64,000 nt of DNA from Hyphomonadaceae bacterium (GTDB taxonomy: Bacteria; Pseudomonadota; Alphaproteobacteria; Caulobacterales; Aquidulcibacteraceae), in assembly GCA_019636095.1 (NCBI GenBank), contig JAHBYF010000001.1, forward strand, positions 310,001 to 374,000, in the 5' to 3' direction. Below, piece by piece: positions 1 to 8,895 of this stretch (positions are counted from its first letter, which is position 1; every line of letters begins with the position of its first letter). A program made the translations under genes and the position numbers. The notes under the pieces were generated by a model. That model ran no database searches. It saw nothing but the letters and a program-made list of their open reading frames with translations, and was not told where the DNA came from.

Positions 1-1308
1 GCGCGCATTCTGCTGGCGATGAAGCCGGATGGGCGTGGGTTAACTGTGGTGGGGGACGACGCCCAGTCGATCTATTCGTTTCGCGCGGCGGATGTGCGCA
101 ACATTCTGGAATTTCCGAAAGCGTTCACGCCGGAGGCGCGGCTGGTGACCTTGGAGCAAAATTATCGCTCGACGGCGCCGATCCTGGATGCGTCGAACGC
201 GGTGATCGATCTGGCGAAGGAGCGTTTCACCAAAAATTTGCGCACGACGCGCGCGGGTGGCGTGGCGCCGAAGCTGGTGAGCGTGCGCGATGAGGCGGCG
301 CAGGCGAGCTACGTCGCTGAGAGCGTGCTGGAAGCGCGCGAGCGCGGGCTGACATTGATGCAGCAAGCGATCCTGTTTCGCGCGGCGGATTTTTCGGCGC
401 CGGTGGAGTTGGAGCTGGCGAAGCGCGACATTCCGTTTGTGAAATTCGGTGGGCTGAAGTTTCTCGAAGCGTCGCATGTGAAGGATTTTCTGGCGATCCT
501 GCGTTGGGCGCAGAATGGCGGCGATCGCATCGCGGGTTTTCGTGCGTTGCAGCTTGTGCCTGGAGTGGGCCCGGCGAAGGCGTCGCGGATGTTGGATTCC
601 GTGGATGAGACGGGCGCGTATGGCGTTGTGCGCAACACGGCGCCGCCGGCGGGCGCGAGCGAGGCGTGGGATGCGCTGAAGCAGATGCTCGGCGATCTGC
701 AGGGCGCGACGTGGCCGGGCGATCTCGATCTTGCGGCGCAATGGTATCGGCCGATGATGAACGAGCGCTATGACGATGCGCGCGTGCGTGCGGGCGATAT
801 CGATCAGATGCAGCGGATCGGCGCGACGTTTGGTTCGCGTATGTCGTTCCTCACTGAGCTGACGCTCGATCCGCCGAACTCAACTAGCGATGAGAGCGGC
901 AAGTCGTCGAAGGATGATGACTATTTGATCTTGTCGACGATCCACTCGGCCAAGGGGCAGGAGTGGAAGAATGTGTTTGTGCTGAATGTCGTCGATGGCT
1001 GCATGCCGTCTGATTTGGGCACGGGTTCGACGGCGGAGTTGGAGGAGGAGCGGCGGCTGCTTTATGTGGCGATGACGCGGGCGAAGGATGAGCTGCATCT
1101 GATCACGCCGCAGCGTTTCTATCACACGCAACAAAGCAAGGGGGGCGACAAGCACGTCTACGCCATTCGCTCACGTTTCATTCCTGAATATGTCGCGGCG
1201 AAGTTTGAGCAAACGGCTTGGGCGCCGGAGGCTGCGCCTGGCAGCGCGGGCGTTGGGCCATTGCCGAAGATCGATCTCGCCGCGAAAGCGCGCTCGCGTT
1301 TCGGCTAG
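1..1308 (+). CDS. UvrD/PcrA/Rep-type ATP-dependent DNA helicase, C-terminal part (gene begins before the window)
   Basis: Superfamily 1 DNA helicase, expected to unwind DNA 3'-5' in repair or replication restart. The frame is open from base 1, so the N-terminal Walker A region lies outside the window. Seen here are GDDAQSIYSF (helicase motif III region), ENYRS (motif IV region), a TIHSAKGQEW motif V and an EERRLLYVAMTRAKDELHL motif VI, in the UvrD order. The C-terminal tail after motif VI is short (about 70 residues). The stop overlaps the stop of the convergent next gene by four bases. UvrD, PcrA, Rep and other UvrD-like helicases cannot be told apart from this fragment. Confidence 0.93.
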   Translation, partial: ARILLAMKPDGRGLTVVGDDAQSIYSFRAADVRNILEFPKAFTPEARLVTLEQNYRSTAPILDASNAVIDLAKERFTKNLRTTRAGGVAPKLVSVRDEAAQASYVAESVLEARERGLTLMQQAILFRAADFSAPVELELAKRDIPFVKFGGLKFLEASHVKDFLAILRWAQNGGDRIAGFRALQLVPGVGPAKASRMLDSVDETGAYGVVRNTAPPAGASEAWDALKQMLGDLQGATWPGDLDLAAQWYRPMMNERYDDARVRAGDIDQMQRIGATFGSRMSFLTELTLDPPNSTSDESGKSSKDDDYLILSTIHSAKGQEWKNVFVLNVVDGCMPSDLGTGSTAELEEERRLLYVAMTRAKDELHLITPQRFYHTQQSKGGDKHVYAIRSRFIPEYVAAKFEQTAWAPEAAPGSAGVGPLPKIDLAAKARSRFG

Positions 1309-3116
1309 CGCGCCCAGGGATCCATGCCCCGCGCAATCGCGACGATCTGTTCGTCCGTCAGCTTATCCAGTTGCGACAGCGCCGGCTGGCTGCGGTCGAA
1401 GCCGGCGATGTCGTTACGGTGGGCGCGCATCCAGCGGCGATAGCCCTCAAGAACGCGACGGTTGCCGATGCCGTGCGCGCTCTCGTTCATCAAGCCGCCA
1501 GCGACGCTCGCAAGCCCTAGTCGCGGATAGTCCGCAAAGATGATCTGCGAGAGCTTGGCGCGAAACTCAAGCTGCGCGTCGGAAAGGCCAGGTTGGTTGG
1601 CCTTGTCCAGTTCGTGGCGGCCTTCGTGCGATTCTATCGAGGTTTGATTGGTGGCGCGCCAGACTTCCGCGATGAAGGCTTCGTTGTCCTCACCGACTTG
1701 CACGGCAATGCGATCATAGACTTGCTGCTCCAGGCGATCGGACGTTGCCGGCAGCTGCGCAAGGCCATCGCGCCCGAGCGCTGCGCGCTCGTCAGCTGCG
1801 GCTCGGGCGTTATTGGCTAGAAACCGTTCGCGCTCTGGGCCGGGGCGCGTGCGGCGCAAAGCGTTGAGTGGTCCATCCGTGTAGGAGGACCGAATTTGGA
1901 CGATGGCGTTGTCACTCGAAGACCAGCCACCGGTTTCGGCCCAACCATCCCACAGCCAGGACTCGAAACCGTTCGACACCATATGATCGATCACGATGAA
2001 GCGCACCTCGCCGCTACGGCCGTATTGCGAAACGCGGATATGCTCTTCCTGGACGAAGTGGCCGCCGTGGAGGCTGGGATAGCCACCGGTGTCGCCGAGC
2101 GAGCCATAGATGCCGAACATCTCTGCAAACGCGACGCGTGGATCGCCCTCGACGCCGAGAGTTTGCGCAAGCGCGCCCATCGCGGCGTTGATTTCGCCGA
2201 TGTACCATTCGGCCGGTTGGCCGGTTGTCGCCATTTCGCGATTGGCGCGCAGCGTGATGGCGCGCACGTTCTGATCGAACGCGAGGAAGGCGGCGCTGCG
2301 AGCCCAGGACGCGTCATTGGCCGCGCGCGCGGCGATGTTGGTCTCGGCCGCGAACTGACGCGCTTCGGGCGCCCATCCTGCACGCACCAGCAGCTCGATC
2401 AGCGCGACGACATCTGCGTCGCTGGCGTCGGGTGCGAACGCGGCGGCGAACATGGCATGGATTCGACCGGCGTACTGCGAGAGCGCTTGCGGCGTGTCGG
2501 TTTCGCTGAGCCAGTAATAGTCCTGCCATGCGCTGAGCGCGGCGTCGGCGTCCCGCCGCGCCATAGCGACGGCAAAGCGTGCGCTCGCGACGTCTGGCGC
2601 GCCGCGCGCGATTTCGCTGATGCCGTCAAGTTGCGCGACGGCGGCGATGAGGTGCTGGGTCCGTGCGTTAGGCTCCGACAAAGCCAGCGCCAGAAATGTG
2701 CGCGCCCGCTGCACGCGCAAGGCGTCGGCTGAGGCGGAACGACACGCGGCGCTGGCGGTCTGGGCGTAGGCCAGAGGTACGGCAGGCTGGTTAGCGTCAC
2801 GGTAGACGCGAAGGGCGACGGCTGCTGTTTCGCAGGCGTCTTCACCACCGGGTGTTTGCGCCATGGCGGTGGCAATAGCGTCTGTTTCGGCTCTGACGAG
2901 ACCGTCGATGCGGCCAAGTTCTCGCAGGGCCGCGGCGCGATCAGCGGCGCTTGCGGCGGGGTCGGCGGCAACTTCCCCTAACTGGCGCTCTGCTTCGGCG
3001 ACGTGGTTGTTGCGGTAGGTGGCGAGCGCTTCGGCCAGGGTAGCGGCGTGTGCTTTGGGGGCGGTCGCGACCAACGCCAAGAATAATGCGACCGCGACTG
3101 CTGGGGCCGCCTTCAT
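1305..3116 (-). CDS. Exported protein of unknown function with a HExxH (HEGRH) motif
   Basis: About 603 residues from the chosen Met at 3116, which begins a clear Sec signal peptide (MKAAPAVAVALFLALVATAP, then KAHA). An in-frame Met at 3128 is an alternative start. The first half is alanine-rich and helical, resembling a TPR-like repeat region, but no family was recognised. The C-terminal third carries S-HEGRH-ELD at residues about 497-501 (bases 1614-1628), the zinc-metallopeptidase HExxH pattern. A downstream NESAHG segment could supply a further ligand. Peptidase activity is inferred from the motif only. The start lies 22 bp from the divergent AraC gene. Confidence 0.7.
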   Translation of the reverse strand: MKAAPAVAVALFLALVATAPKAHAATLAEALATYRNNHVAEAERQLGEVAADPAASAADRAAALRELGRIDGLVRAETDAIATAMAQTPGGEDACETAAVALRVYRDANQPAVPLAYAQTASAACRSASADALRVQRARTFLALALSEPNARTQHLIAAVAQLDGISEIARGAPDVASARFAVAMARRDADAALSAWQDYYWLSETDTPQALSQYAGRIHAMFAAAFAPDASDADVVALIELLVRAGWAPEARQFAAETNIAARAANDASWARSAAFLAFDQNVRAITLRANREMATTGQPAEWYIGEINAAMGALAQTLGVEGDPRVAFAEMFGIYGSLGDTGGYPSLHGGHFVQEEHIRVSQYGRSGEVRFIVIDHMVSNGFESWLWDGWAETGGWSSSDNAIVQIRSSYTDGPLNALRRTRPGPERERFLANNARAAADERAALGRDGLAQLPATSDRLEQQVYDRIAVQVGEDNEAFIAEVWRATNQTSIESHEGRHELDKANQPGLSDAQLEFRAKLSQIIFADYPRLGLASVAGGLMNESAHGIGNRRVLEGYRRWMRAHRNDIAGFDRSQPALSQLDKLTDEQIVAIARGMDPWAR

Positions 3117-3138
3117 AGAAGTGTGCATCCGCGAGAGG

Positions 3139-3978
3139 ATGACGGCGCATCTGGGAGATGTATTGGACGATTCGAAGGTTACCGAGGCGGCCGCCCACAC
3201 TTACGAAGGCGCGGTGGTGGACCACCAGCGCCGCTCGGGCGCGCACGTTTCCCGCATCATGCACCCACCGGGCCAGCGCATTGCATCGCACGAACACGAT
3301 TGGCCGGTGCTGACCTTGTATCGGCTAGGCTCGTACCGCGAGCTGGCAGACGATGGGCGCTCGATCAAGTTCGACGGGCCGAGTGTCGTGTTCCAGCCGG
3401 CGGGCGCGGCGCATGCCGATGAAATTGGTGAGCACGGGCTTGAGACGTTGGCGATGACCTTTGATCCGGCCTGGCTGACGGCCCAAGCGCGGGAACTCCT
3501 GCCGGCGCGAACGCTGTGGCGGCCCGGTGGGCAGATGTCGATTGCTGCGCGCGCGCTGGCCGATGTCTGGCTGGATGCCGAGTCCGGTGACGCGCGCCTC
3601 CGCGCGGCGACGTCGGATTTCTTGGCGCGATTGTTTTCGCAGCGTGATGACGAACGCCCGACGCCCGCTTGGGCCGATCGCGTATCAGCTGAGATGAACA
3701 CGGAGGATGTCGCGCGCTCTCTAGGCCTCAACGCGGCATGGTTGGCCCGCGCCTACCGGGCTTGGCGTGGTGAAGGCATGGCGGAGACGGCGCGACGATT
3801 GCGCGTGGAACGCGCGGCGTTGTCCTTGCGCGGCAGCCGTGATGCTTTGGCTGACATCGCGATTGCTTCAGGATTTTGCGATCAGAGCCACATGAACCGG
3901 GCGTTTCGCGCGGTGCTGGGACGGACCCCGCTTGAGGTGCGGCGCGAAGCGGCACTGCTTACGACTTTGGCGGCATAG
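3139..3978 (+). CDS. AraC-family transcriptional regulator
   Basis: About 279 residues from ATG 3139; the frame is open further upstream to 3019, but that would overlap the divergent gene. The N-terminal half looks like a cupin sensor domain (HPPGQRIASHEHDWPVL, then a FDGPSVVFQPAGAAHAD stretch). The C-terminal 90 residues form the two-helix-turn-helix AraC DNA-binding domain, with the family-typical ADIAIASGFCDQSHMNRAFR segment and GRTPLEVR end. The target is unknown; the divergent exported protein is a candidate. The 3' end overlaps the convergent DUF1295 gene by 20 bp. Confidence 0.87.
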   Translation: MTAHLGDVLDDSKVTEAAAHTYEGAVVDHQRRSGAHVSRIMHPPGQRIASHEHDWPVLTLYRLGSYRELADDGRSIKFDGPSVVFQPAGAAHADEIGEHGLETLAMTFDPAWLTAQARELLPARTLWRPGGQMSIAARALADVWLDAESGDARLRAATSDFLARLFSQRDDERPTPAWADRVSAEMNTEDVARSLGLNAAWLARAYRAWRGEGMAETARRLRVERAALSLRGSRDALADIAIASGFCDQSHMNRAFRAVLGRTPLEVRREAALLTTLAA

Positions 3979-4762
3979 GTATGTAGGCGCTGGTGCGCTT
4001 TTTGTAGGCTTCGTACTCGGGACGCGTGCGCTGCAGGTGCGGCTCGGTTGTGGGGCCGCCGCTGACGCGGGTGAGCAGGAATGTCAGCAAAAGCGGGCCG
4101 GCGATGCTCCACAGACCCATGCCGGCGTCGAGCGCGATCAGCCACATGCCCCACCAAGCAGTCATGTCGCCGAAATAGTTGGGGTGACGCGAGTAGCGCC
4201 AGAGGCCTTGGTCCATGACCTTGCGGTTGTTGGCCTCCAGCGACTTGAAGTGCGCGAGCTGCGCGTCGGCGATGGCTTCGAAGATGAGGCCGGCGATGGA
4301 GAGCCAAAGGCCGACATAGGCGAGGGCGCCGAAGTTTGTCGTTTCCGGAATCTGGCCGAGCTGCGCGGGCAGCGACATCACGAACTGCAGCACGAGCTGC
4401 GGCGAGAACACCCAGAGCAAAGAGAACAGCGCGAAGTTGAGGCCGTGCTTTTCCTTGGCGCGCTTGGCGAGCTTGTCATAGCGGCGGTCTTTGCCGTGAT
4501 TGGCCCAGCGCCAGAACAGGTAGATGCCGAGGCGTAGGCCCCAGGCGCTGGTGAGGAAGAGCAGCGTGGTAGCGTGAGGGCCGGGGTCGGTGAGTTGCAC
4601 GAACGTCGACCAGGCAAGCACGACAACGCCGAGCGCCCACCATGAGTCGATGTAGCTTGGGTCTTTCAGCGGAATGGAGATGAGCCAAAGCGCGGTGAAG
4701 CAGATGCTGGTTACAATGAGGTTGGCGGTTAGGATCGGCAGCGCTTCGGTCATATCACTCAT
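3959..4762 (-). CDS. DUF1295 / steroid 5-alpha-reductase-like membrane protein
   Basis: 267 residues, strongly hydrophobic with about six or seven membrane segments. The DUF1295 hallmarks are present: SYIDSWWALG near the N-terminus, FLTSAWGLRLGIYLFWRW in the middle and the C-terminal WRYSRHPNYFGDMTAWWG motif shared with the 5-alpha-reductase/isoprenylcysteine methyltransferase fold. Family members are thought to act on lipids or steroid-like molecules, but the reaction is unknown. The start overlaps the small membrane gene upstream by 8 bp, so the two are probably co-transcribed. Confidence 0.85.
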   Translation of the reverse strand: MSDMTEALPILTANLIVTSICFTALWLISIPLKDPSYIDSWWALGVVVLAWSTFVQLTDPGPHATTLLFLTSAWGLRLGIYLFWRWANHGKDRRYDKLAKRAKEKHGLNFALFSLLWVFSPQLVLQFVMSLPAQLGQIPETTNFGALAYVGLWLSIAGLIFEAIADAQLAHFKSLEANNRKVMDQGLWRYSRHPNYFGDMTAWWGMWLIALDAGMGLWSIAGPLLLTFLLTRVSGGPTTEPHLQRTRPEYEAYKKRTSAYIPMPPKS

Positions 4763-4964
4763 AATTCACTGGCCATCCGCCGAAGGCGAACGCGACGACG
4801 CCGCATAGCAGTCCAGCGAGGCAAAACAAAAAGAACCTCAAAAACCGTTTTCTTGCTTCCGGCTCCTTCCAGACAGCGAGCGGATCGTCGCTATTGATGG
4901 AATTCTTCCGGAGTGTGAAGAACGATAGAGCCGCTCCGATCCAGCAAAAGAAGAAGACGACCAT
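4755..4964 (-). CDS. Small two-segment membrane protein, unknown
   Basis: 69 residues with two predicted membrane helices (VVFFFCWIGAALSFF and FLRFFLFCLAGLLCGVVAFAF) joined by a charged loop. No family was recognised. It lies between the aminotransferase and the DUF1295 gene and overlaps the latter. The frame stays open upstream to 5031 without another ATG, GTG or TTG, and no clear ribosome binding site precedes 4964, so the start is uncertain. Confidence 0.55.
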   Translation of the reverse strand: MVVFFFCWIGAALSFFTLRKNSINSDDPLAVWKEPEARKRFLRFFLFCLAGLLCGVVAFAFGGWPVNYE

Positions 4965-5016
4965 CGCAACAATGCCGACAGCATTGACGCCATTTGGAAG
5001 AATTGGCTTGCGCCAC

Positions 5017-6342
5017 TTACGCGATATTCTTTAACGCGCCGCGCACTGTGTCGGCAATCTGATCGATCTGGCTCTTCTCGATAATGAGCGGCGGTGAGAA
5101 AGCGAGGATGTCGCCGGTGACGCGGATGAGAACGCCGGCGTCGAAGCATTTCTTGAACGCTTCGAGGGCGCGCTGCGTTGGTGCGCCGGGGCGGGGTTCG
5201 AGTTCGATGCCGCCGATGAGGCCCAGATCACGGATGTCGATGACGTGCGGTGCGTCGCGGAGTGAGTGCATCGCGTCTTCCCAATAGGGCGCGAGTTCCG
5301 CGGCGCGTTCAAACAGGCGCTCTTCTTTGAAGGTGTCGAGCGTGGCGATCCCCGCGGCGCAAGCCAGAGGATGGCCGCTGGTGGTGTAGCCGTGGAAGAG
5401 TTCGATCGGCGTGTCGGCGTTGGCGAGAATGGTGTCGTAGATCTCCCGCGAGGCGGCGACGGCGCCCATGGGCACGGCTGCGTTGGTGATGGCTTTCGCC
5501 ATGGTGAGGAGATCGGGCTTCACGTCGAAGAAATCCGCCGCGAACGGCGCGCCGAGGCGGCCGAAGCCGGTGATGACTTCGTCGAAGATGAGCAGGATGT
5601 CGTGCTTGGTACAGAGTTCGCGCAGTCGTTTCAAATAGCCTTTCGGCGGCATGATTACGCCAGTTGAGCCGGCGACCGGTTCGACGATGACGGCGGCGAT
5701 GGTGCTGGCGTCATGGAGTTGGACAATGCGTTCGAGGGCGTCGGCGAACTCCTGCCCATGCGGAGGCTCGCCGCGTGAGAAGGCGTTGCGGGCGATGTCG
5801 AGCGTGTGCGGCAGGTGATCGACGCCGGCCACCATCGGGCCGTAGGTCATGCGATTGCGGACGATGCCGCCGACGCTGATGCCGCCGAAATTGGTGCCGT
5901 GATAGCCGCGCTCGCGGCCGATCAAGCGATACTTGCCTGGCTTGCCGCGGGCCTTCTGGTAGGCGAGGGCAATCTTGAGCGCGGTGTCAGCGGATTCGCT
6001 GCCGCTGTTTGTGAAGAAGATGCGGTCGAGATTGGTTGGAAGGATCTCGCCGAGGCGGTTGGCGAATTCGAACGCGGCTGGGTGGCCGAGATTGAAGTTG
6101 GTGGCGTAGTCGAGTTCAGCGGCGGCGCGTTGGATGGCTTCAACGATGCGCGGGCGCCCGTGGCCTGCGGCGCAACACCAGAGGCCGGCGGTGCCGTCGA
6201 GGATCGCGCGGCCGTCGGGCGTGTAATAGTGCATGCTCTCGGCGCGGACGACCATGCGTGGATCGGCCTTGAACGCCTTGTTCGGCGTGAACGGCATCCA
6301 GAATGAATCGAGCGAGTTCGGGCGCGGCGTATCGGCAAGCAT
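5017..6342 (-). CDS. Class III aminotransferase, beta-alanine/omega-amino acid:pyruvate type
   Basis: About 441 residues from Met at 6342 (MLADTPRPNSLDSFWMPFTP); a Met at 6378 is also in frame. PLP-dependent fold-type I transaminase moving the terminal amino group of an omega-amino acid or amine to pyruvate. Seen: FFTNSGSESADTALK (PLP phosphate-binding), ERGYHGTNFGG, the DEVITGFGRLG aspartate motif and the Schiff-base lysine in MAKAITNAAVPMGAV (residue 283), the omega-aminotransferase pattern. It could take beta-alanine, GABA or putrescine products, which would suit the polyamine cluster nearby. The exact substrate is inferred. Confidence 0.87.
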   Translation of the reverse strand: MLADTPRPNSLDSFWMPFTPNKAFKADPRMVVRAESMHYYTPDGRAILDGTAGLWCCAAGHGRPRIVEAIQRAAAELDYATNFNLGHPAAFEFANRLGEILPTNLDRIFFTNSGSESADTALKIALAYQKARGKPGKYRLIGRERGYHGTNFGGISVGGIVRNRMTYGPMVAGVDHLPHTLDIARNAFSRGEPPHGQEFADALERIVQLHDASTIAAVIVEPVAGSTGVIMPPKGYLKRLRELCTKHDILLIFDEVITGFGRLGAPFAADFFDVKPDLLTMAKAITNAAVPMGAVAASREIYDTILANADTPIELFHGYTTSGHPLACAAGIATLDTFKEERLFERAAELAPYWEDAMHSLRDAPHVIDIRDLGLIGGIELEPRPGAPTQRALEAFKKCFDAGVLIRVTGDILAFSPPLIIEKSQIDQIADTVRGALKNIA

Positions 6343-6381
6343 GGCGTTTAATGTCGGCCTACGCGCCCACACGCGCAAGCG

Positions 6382-8409
6382 TCATTGGGCCCTCTGCAGC
6401 TCGACCATCCGCCATTCGCGGTTCGCAAACATCTCCGACTGATCGTTGTAGTGCGGGCTTTCACGGTGGTCGCTCGCGCCCCATTGGCTGATGACGCGGG
6501 CCGTAAGCGTGCGGTCGGGCGCCCAGTCGAGGACGATCATCAGCCCATCTCCGAAATCGGCGACGGCGCGGCCGTCTGGGTCGTCATGCCAACGTAGCGC
6601 GCGCAAGACATCCGGCGCACCTTCGAGTGGGAGATCAACGTCGCCGCGGCGTAGTCTCAGTAAATCGCCGAGCGGCGGGTTGATCCTGCCGAAAGTAGCG
6701 CGCAGCCGCTGTGCGGCGGCGCGTGCGGCGTCGACTGGAGTGGGAGGCGTCGTGTTGGCGCGGCCGGCATTGTAGATGGGCTGATAGATTAGACCGGCCA
6801 ATGCTGCGGCGGGGCTATCGTTGGCGGCGCGGCGATCCCAGGTGCGCAGCAAGGTCTGAATCTCCGCGAGATCGGCGTCGTTGCTGGAATCCGCCGCGAG
6901 GATTTCGTTGATTGCGGCCACGGTCGCTGAGCGTTCGCTTGACGTGAGGTCGAACTTGGCTGCCAGCAATTGTTCGTCGCTTATGGTGCGCAGCGGCGAG
7001 AGTTGTTCGACGGCGCGATAACCGCGATTGGTAATGTAGGTTTCAATCGCGCGGGCAGCTTCGGGATATTGTTCGGGTCGCATATCGGCGCTTGCATCGG
7101 TCGATGACCAAGGCGCGCCGTTGGTGCTGTAGAGCCAACCGCTGGACGGATTATCGAGCACGGGGGTGTCGAGGCGATCGTCCATCGCCCAGATGTTGGC
7201 GCTGGTATCTCCGGGAACGCAGCCTGACCAATCGTATCCTTCAGCGCGGCGCGGGAGGATCGCGTTGTAGTGGTAAGCGATATGACCCGTTGCGTCGGCG
7301 TAGAGAAAGTTGAACGAGGGGATGGCCCGCATCGACATGGCCTCGCGCCATTCGTCGTAATTGTGCGCGTGGCCCATGCGGTAGAATTGTTCGAGCGCGC
7401 GAATCTCGCCGGCGCCTGCGTATCGTACGGCGACCCACCCATCCGCCGTGTGGAAAGCGGGGCCGTGTTCAGTGAAACGCAATGTGCGCGGCACGGGAAC
7501 GGTGACCGGCCCCATTTTCACCCAGAGCCAAATCGTGCGCGTTTGGAAGCGGCGCCATTCACCATCGAAGAAATACTGGCCACGATGCTGATCATCGGTG
7601 GTGAGGCGATAGATGTCGGCGAGGTCGGGCAGGTTCACGGTGGCGGCGAAACCGATGTCGCCGTTCGTTCCCAAGACCGGGAAGGGCGAACCCGGGAAGA
7701 GGCCGCCATACATATGCCAGCCAGTGTCTGATGAGACGCCCGCTTCGTACCATGCGACAGCTCCGGCCCATGGCTGGTGCGAGTTGATGATGAGACGCGT
7801 ATGGCCGTCGCTCGAACGGCGCGGCGAGACAGCAAAGGCGTTGGAGCCGTTGTCGATGATGTCGGCCGTTGCTTCATGCGTGGCGCACGGATGGCTTTCT
7901 TCGTTGGCGACCATGCCGAGCGTGCGCTCGAAACCCCAGAACAGAGGAACTGTAAGTGCGGAGCCGGCCACGACGTCCCGCGCGGTGACGTTGCGCGCAC
8001 CCGGCAGCACTTCATCGGGGTGTTCAAGCGCGTATGCGTTGAGTCCATCCGCATAGCCCTGCGCGACGGCTTTGAACTCTTCGGAGATGCGCGTGTCGAA
8101 ACCGGCGTCAACGGCTTCACGGATGCCGAGGAGATTCCAGAGGAAGTCGGACTTGGCGCCATCTTCACCGAGGTGCGCGCCGAGCCGTCCGCGGGCGGCG
8201 AGAATGACAAGCTGGATAGTGGCGAAATTGTCTTCGGCGTGTGCATAGCCGATGCCGTATGCCGCCTCCTGATCGTCGCTGCCGTGCACGCTCGGGATGC
8301 CATACGCGTCGCGCGTGATTGTGGGGTGATAGGCGCGCGCTGGCGGCAGTGGGGCAGGCGCACAACTGCCGAGGGCGAGCGCGGCTACAATGATGGCTGG
8401 TCTGAACAT
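6382..8409 (-). CDS. Penicillin acylase family (Ntn-hydrolase) lipoprotein
   Basis: About 675 residues from Met 8409, preceded by a GGGGGGAAG ribosome binding site; an in-frame ATG at 8427 is less well placed. The N-terminus is a lipoprotein signal with lipobox LALGSC. Family members mature autocatalytically into alpha and beta chains. The cleavage/nucleophile site NG-SNAF is seen, with Ser189 becoming the beta-chain N-terminus. Related enzymes hydrolyse beta-lactams, acyl-homoserine lactones or other N-acyl compounds; the substrate here is unknown. It lies 39 bp upstream of the aminotransferase on the same strand, so an acylase-transaminase operon is plausible. Confidence 0.88.
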   Translation of the reverse strand: MFRPAIIVAALALGSCAPAPLPPARAYHPTITRDAYGIPSVHGSDDQEAAYGIGYAHAEDNFATIQLVILAARGRLGAHLGEDGAKSDFLWNLLGIREAVDAGFDTRISEEFKAVAQGYADGLNAYALEHPDEVLPGARNVTARDVVAGSALTVPLFWGFERTLGMVANEESHPCATHEATADIIDNGSNAFAVSPRRSSDGHTRLIINSHQPWAGAVAWYEAGVSSDTGWHMYGGLFPGSPFPVLGTNGDIGFAATVNLPDLADIYRLTTDDQHRGQYFFDGEWRRFQTRTIWLWVKMGPVTVPVPRTLRFTEHGPAFHTADGWVAVRYAGAGEIRALEQFYRMGHAHNYDEWREAMSMRAIPSFNFLYADATGHIAYHYNAILPRRAEGYDWSGCVPGDTSANIWAMDDRLDTPVLDNPSSGWLYSTNGAPWSSTDASADMRPEQYPEAARAIETYITNRGYRAVEQLSPLRTISDEQLLAAKFDLTSSERSATVAAINEILAADSSNDADLAEIQTLLRTWDRRAANDSPAAALAGLIYQPIYNAGRANTTPPTPVDAARAAAQRLRATFGRINPPLGDLLRLRRGDVDLPLEGAPDVLRALRWHDDPDGRAVADFGDGLMIVLDWAPDRTLTARVISQWGASDHRESPHYNDQSEMFANREWRMVELQRAQ

Positions 8410-8527
8410 GCTTCCCCCCATTTTCACTTTGCTCGTAGCGCTAAGGGTCGCGAGGAGGAAGAAACCGTTTCAAATTCTTGCCGCTTCCCCTAAGCAATAG
8501 GTCGCATAACTTGAAGGCCGATACAAA

Positions 8528-8857
8528 ATGAACCCTGGCGACACCACGATACTGACCGGCGGTTCGGGGCGGCAATATCAGTTTGCCATTGTCCCCCGCG
8601 GTACGACATTTCGGGCCAAGCCCGGCGTGTACGTGATGGCGCGAGAGCGGGCGGGTGTGCCAAACGGCTATGAGTTTTGCTTTGTTGGCGAAACAGCCGA
8701 CCTTTCAAAGCGGCCGCTGAGCCCCGACAAGCAACCATGCTTCAACAGGTTTGGCGTGACGGCGATCTTCCTTATCGAGGAATACGATCAAAACAAGAGA
8801 GCCGACGTCGTCCGTGATCTAGTGCAAGCTTACGTCCCGCACTGCAATACGCTCTAA
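8528..8857 (+). CDS. Small protein with a GIY-YIG-like core, unknown role
   Basis: 109 residues. The stretch PGVYVMARE followed about 16 residues later by FCFVGETADLSKRP resembles the GVYV...YVGET..L..R core of GIY-YIG nuclease-like proteins. The C-terminal RADVVRDLVQAYVPHCN matches my memory of a family of short bacterial stand-alone GIY-YIG-like proteins ending in PPCN. The loop carries FCFVG instead of the usual YVG, so catalysis is doubtful. There is no clear ribosome binding site before ATG 8528. It stands alone ahead of the aldehyde dehydrogenase. Confidence 0.6.
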   Translation: MNPGDTTILTGGSGRQYQFAIVPRGTTFRAKPGVYVMARERAGVPNGYEFCFVGETADLSKRPLSPDKQPCFNRFGVTAIFLIEEYDQNKRADVVRDLVQAYVPHCNTL

Positions 8858-8895
8858 CGCTTCATAAGCTCTCGTTCCTGGGCTAAAGAGCGGAA

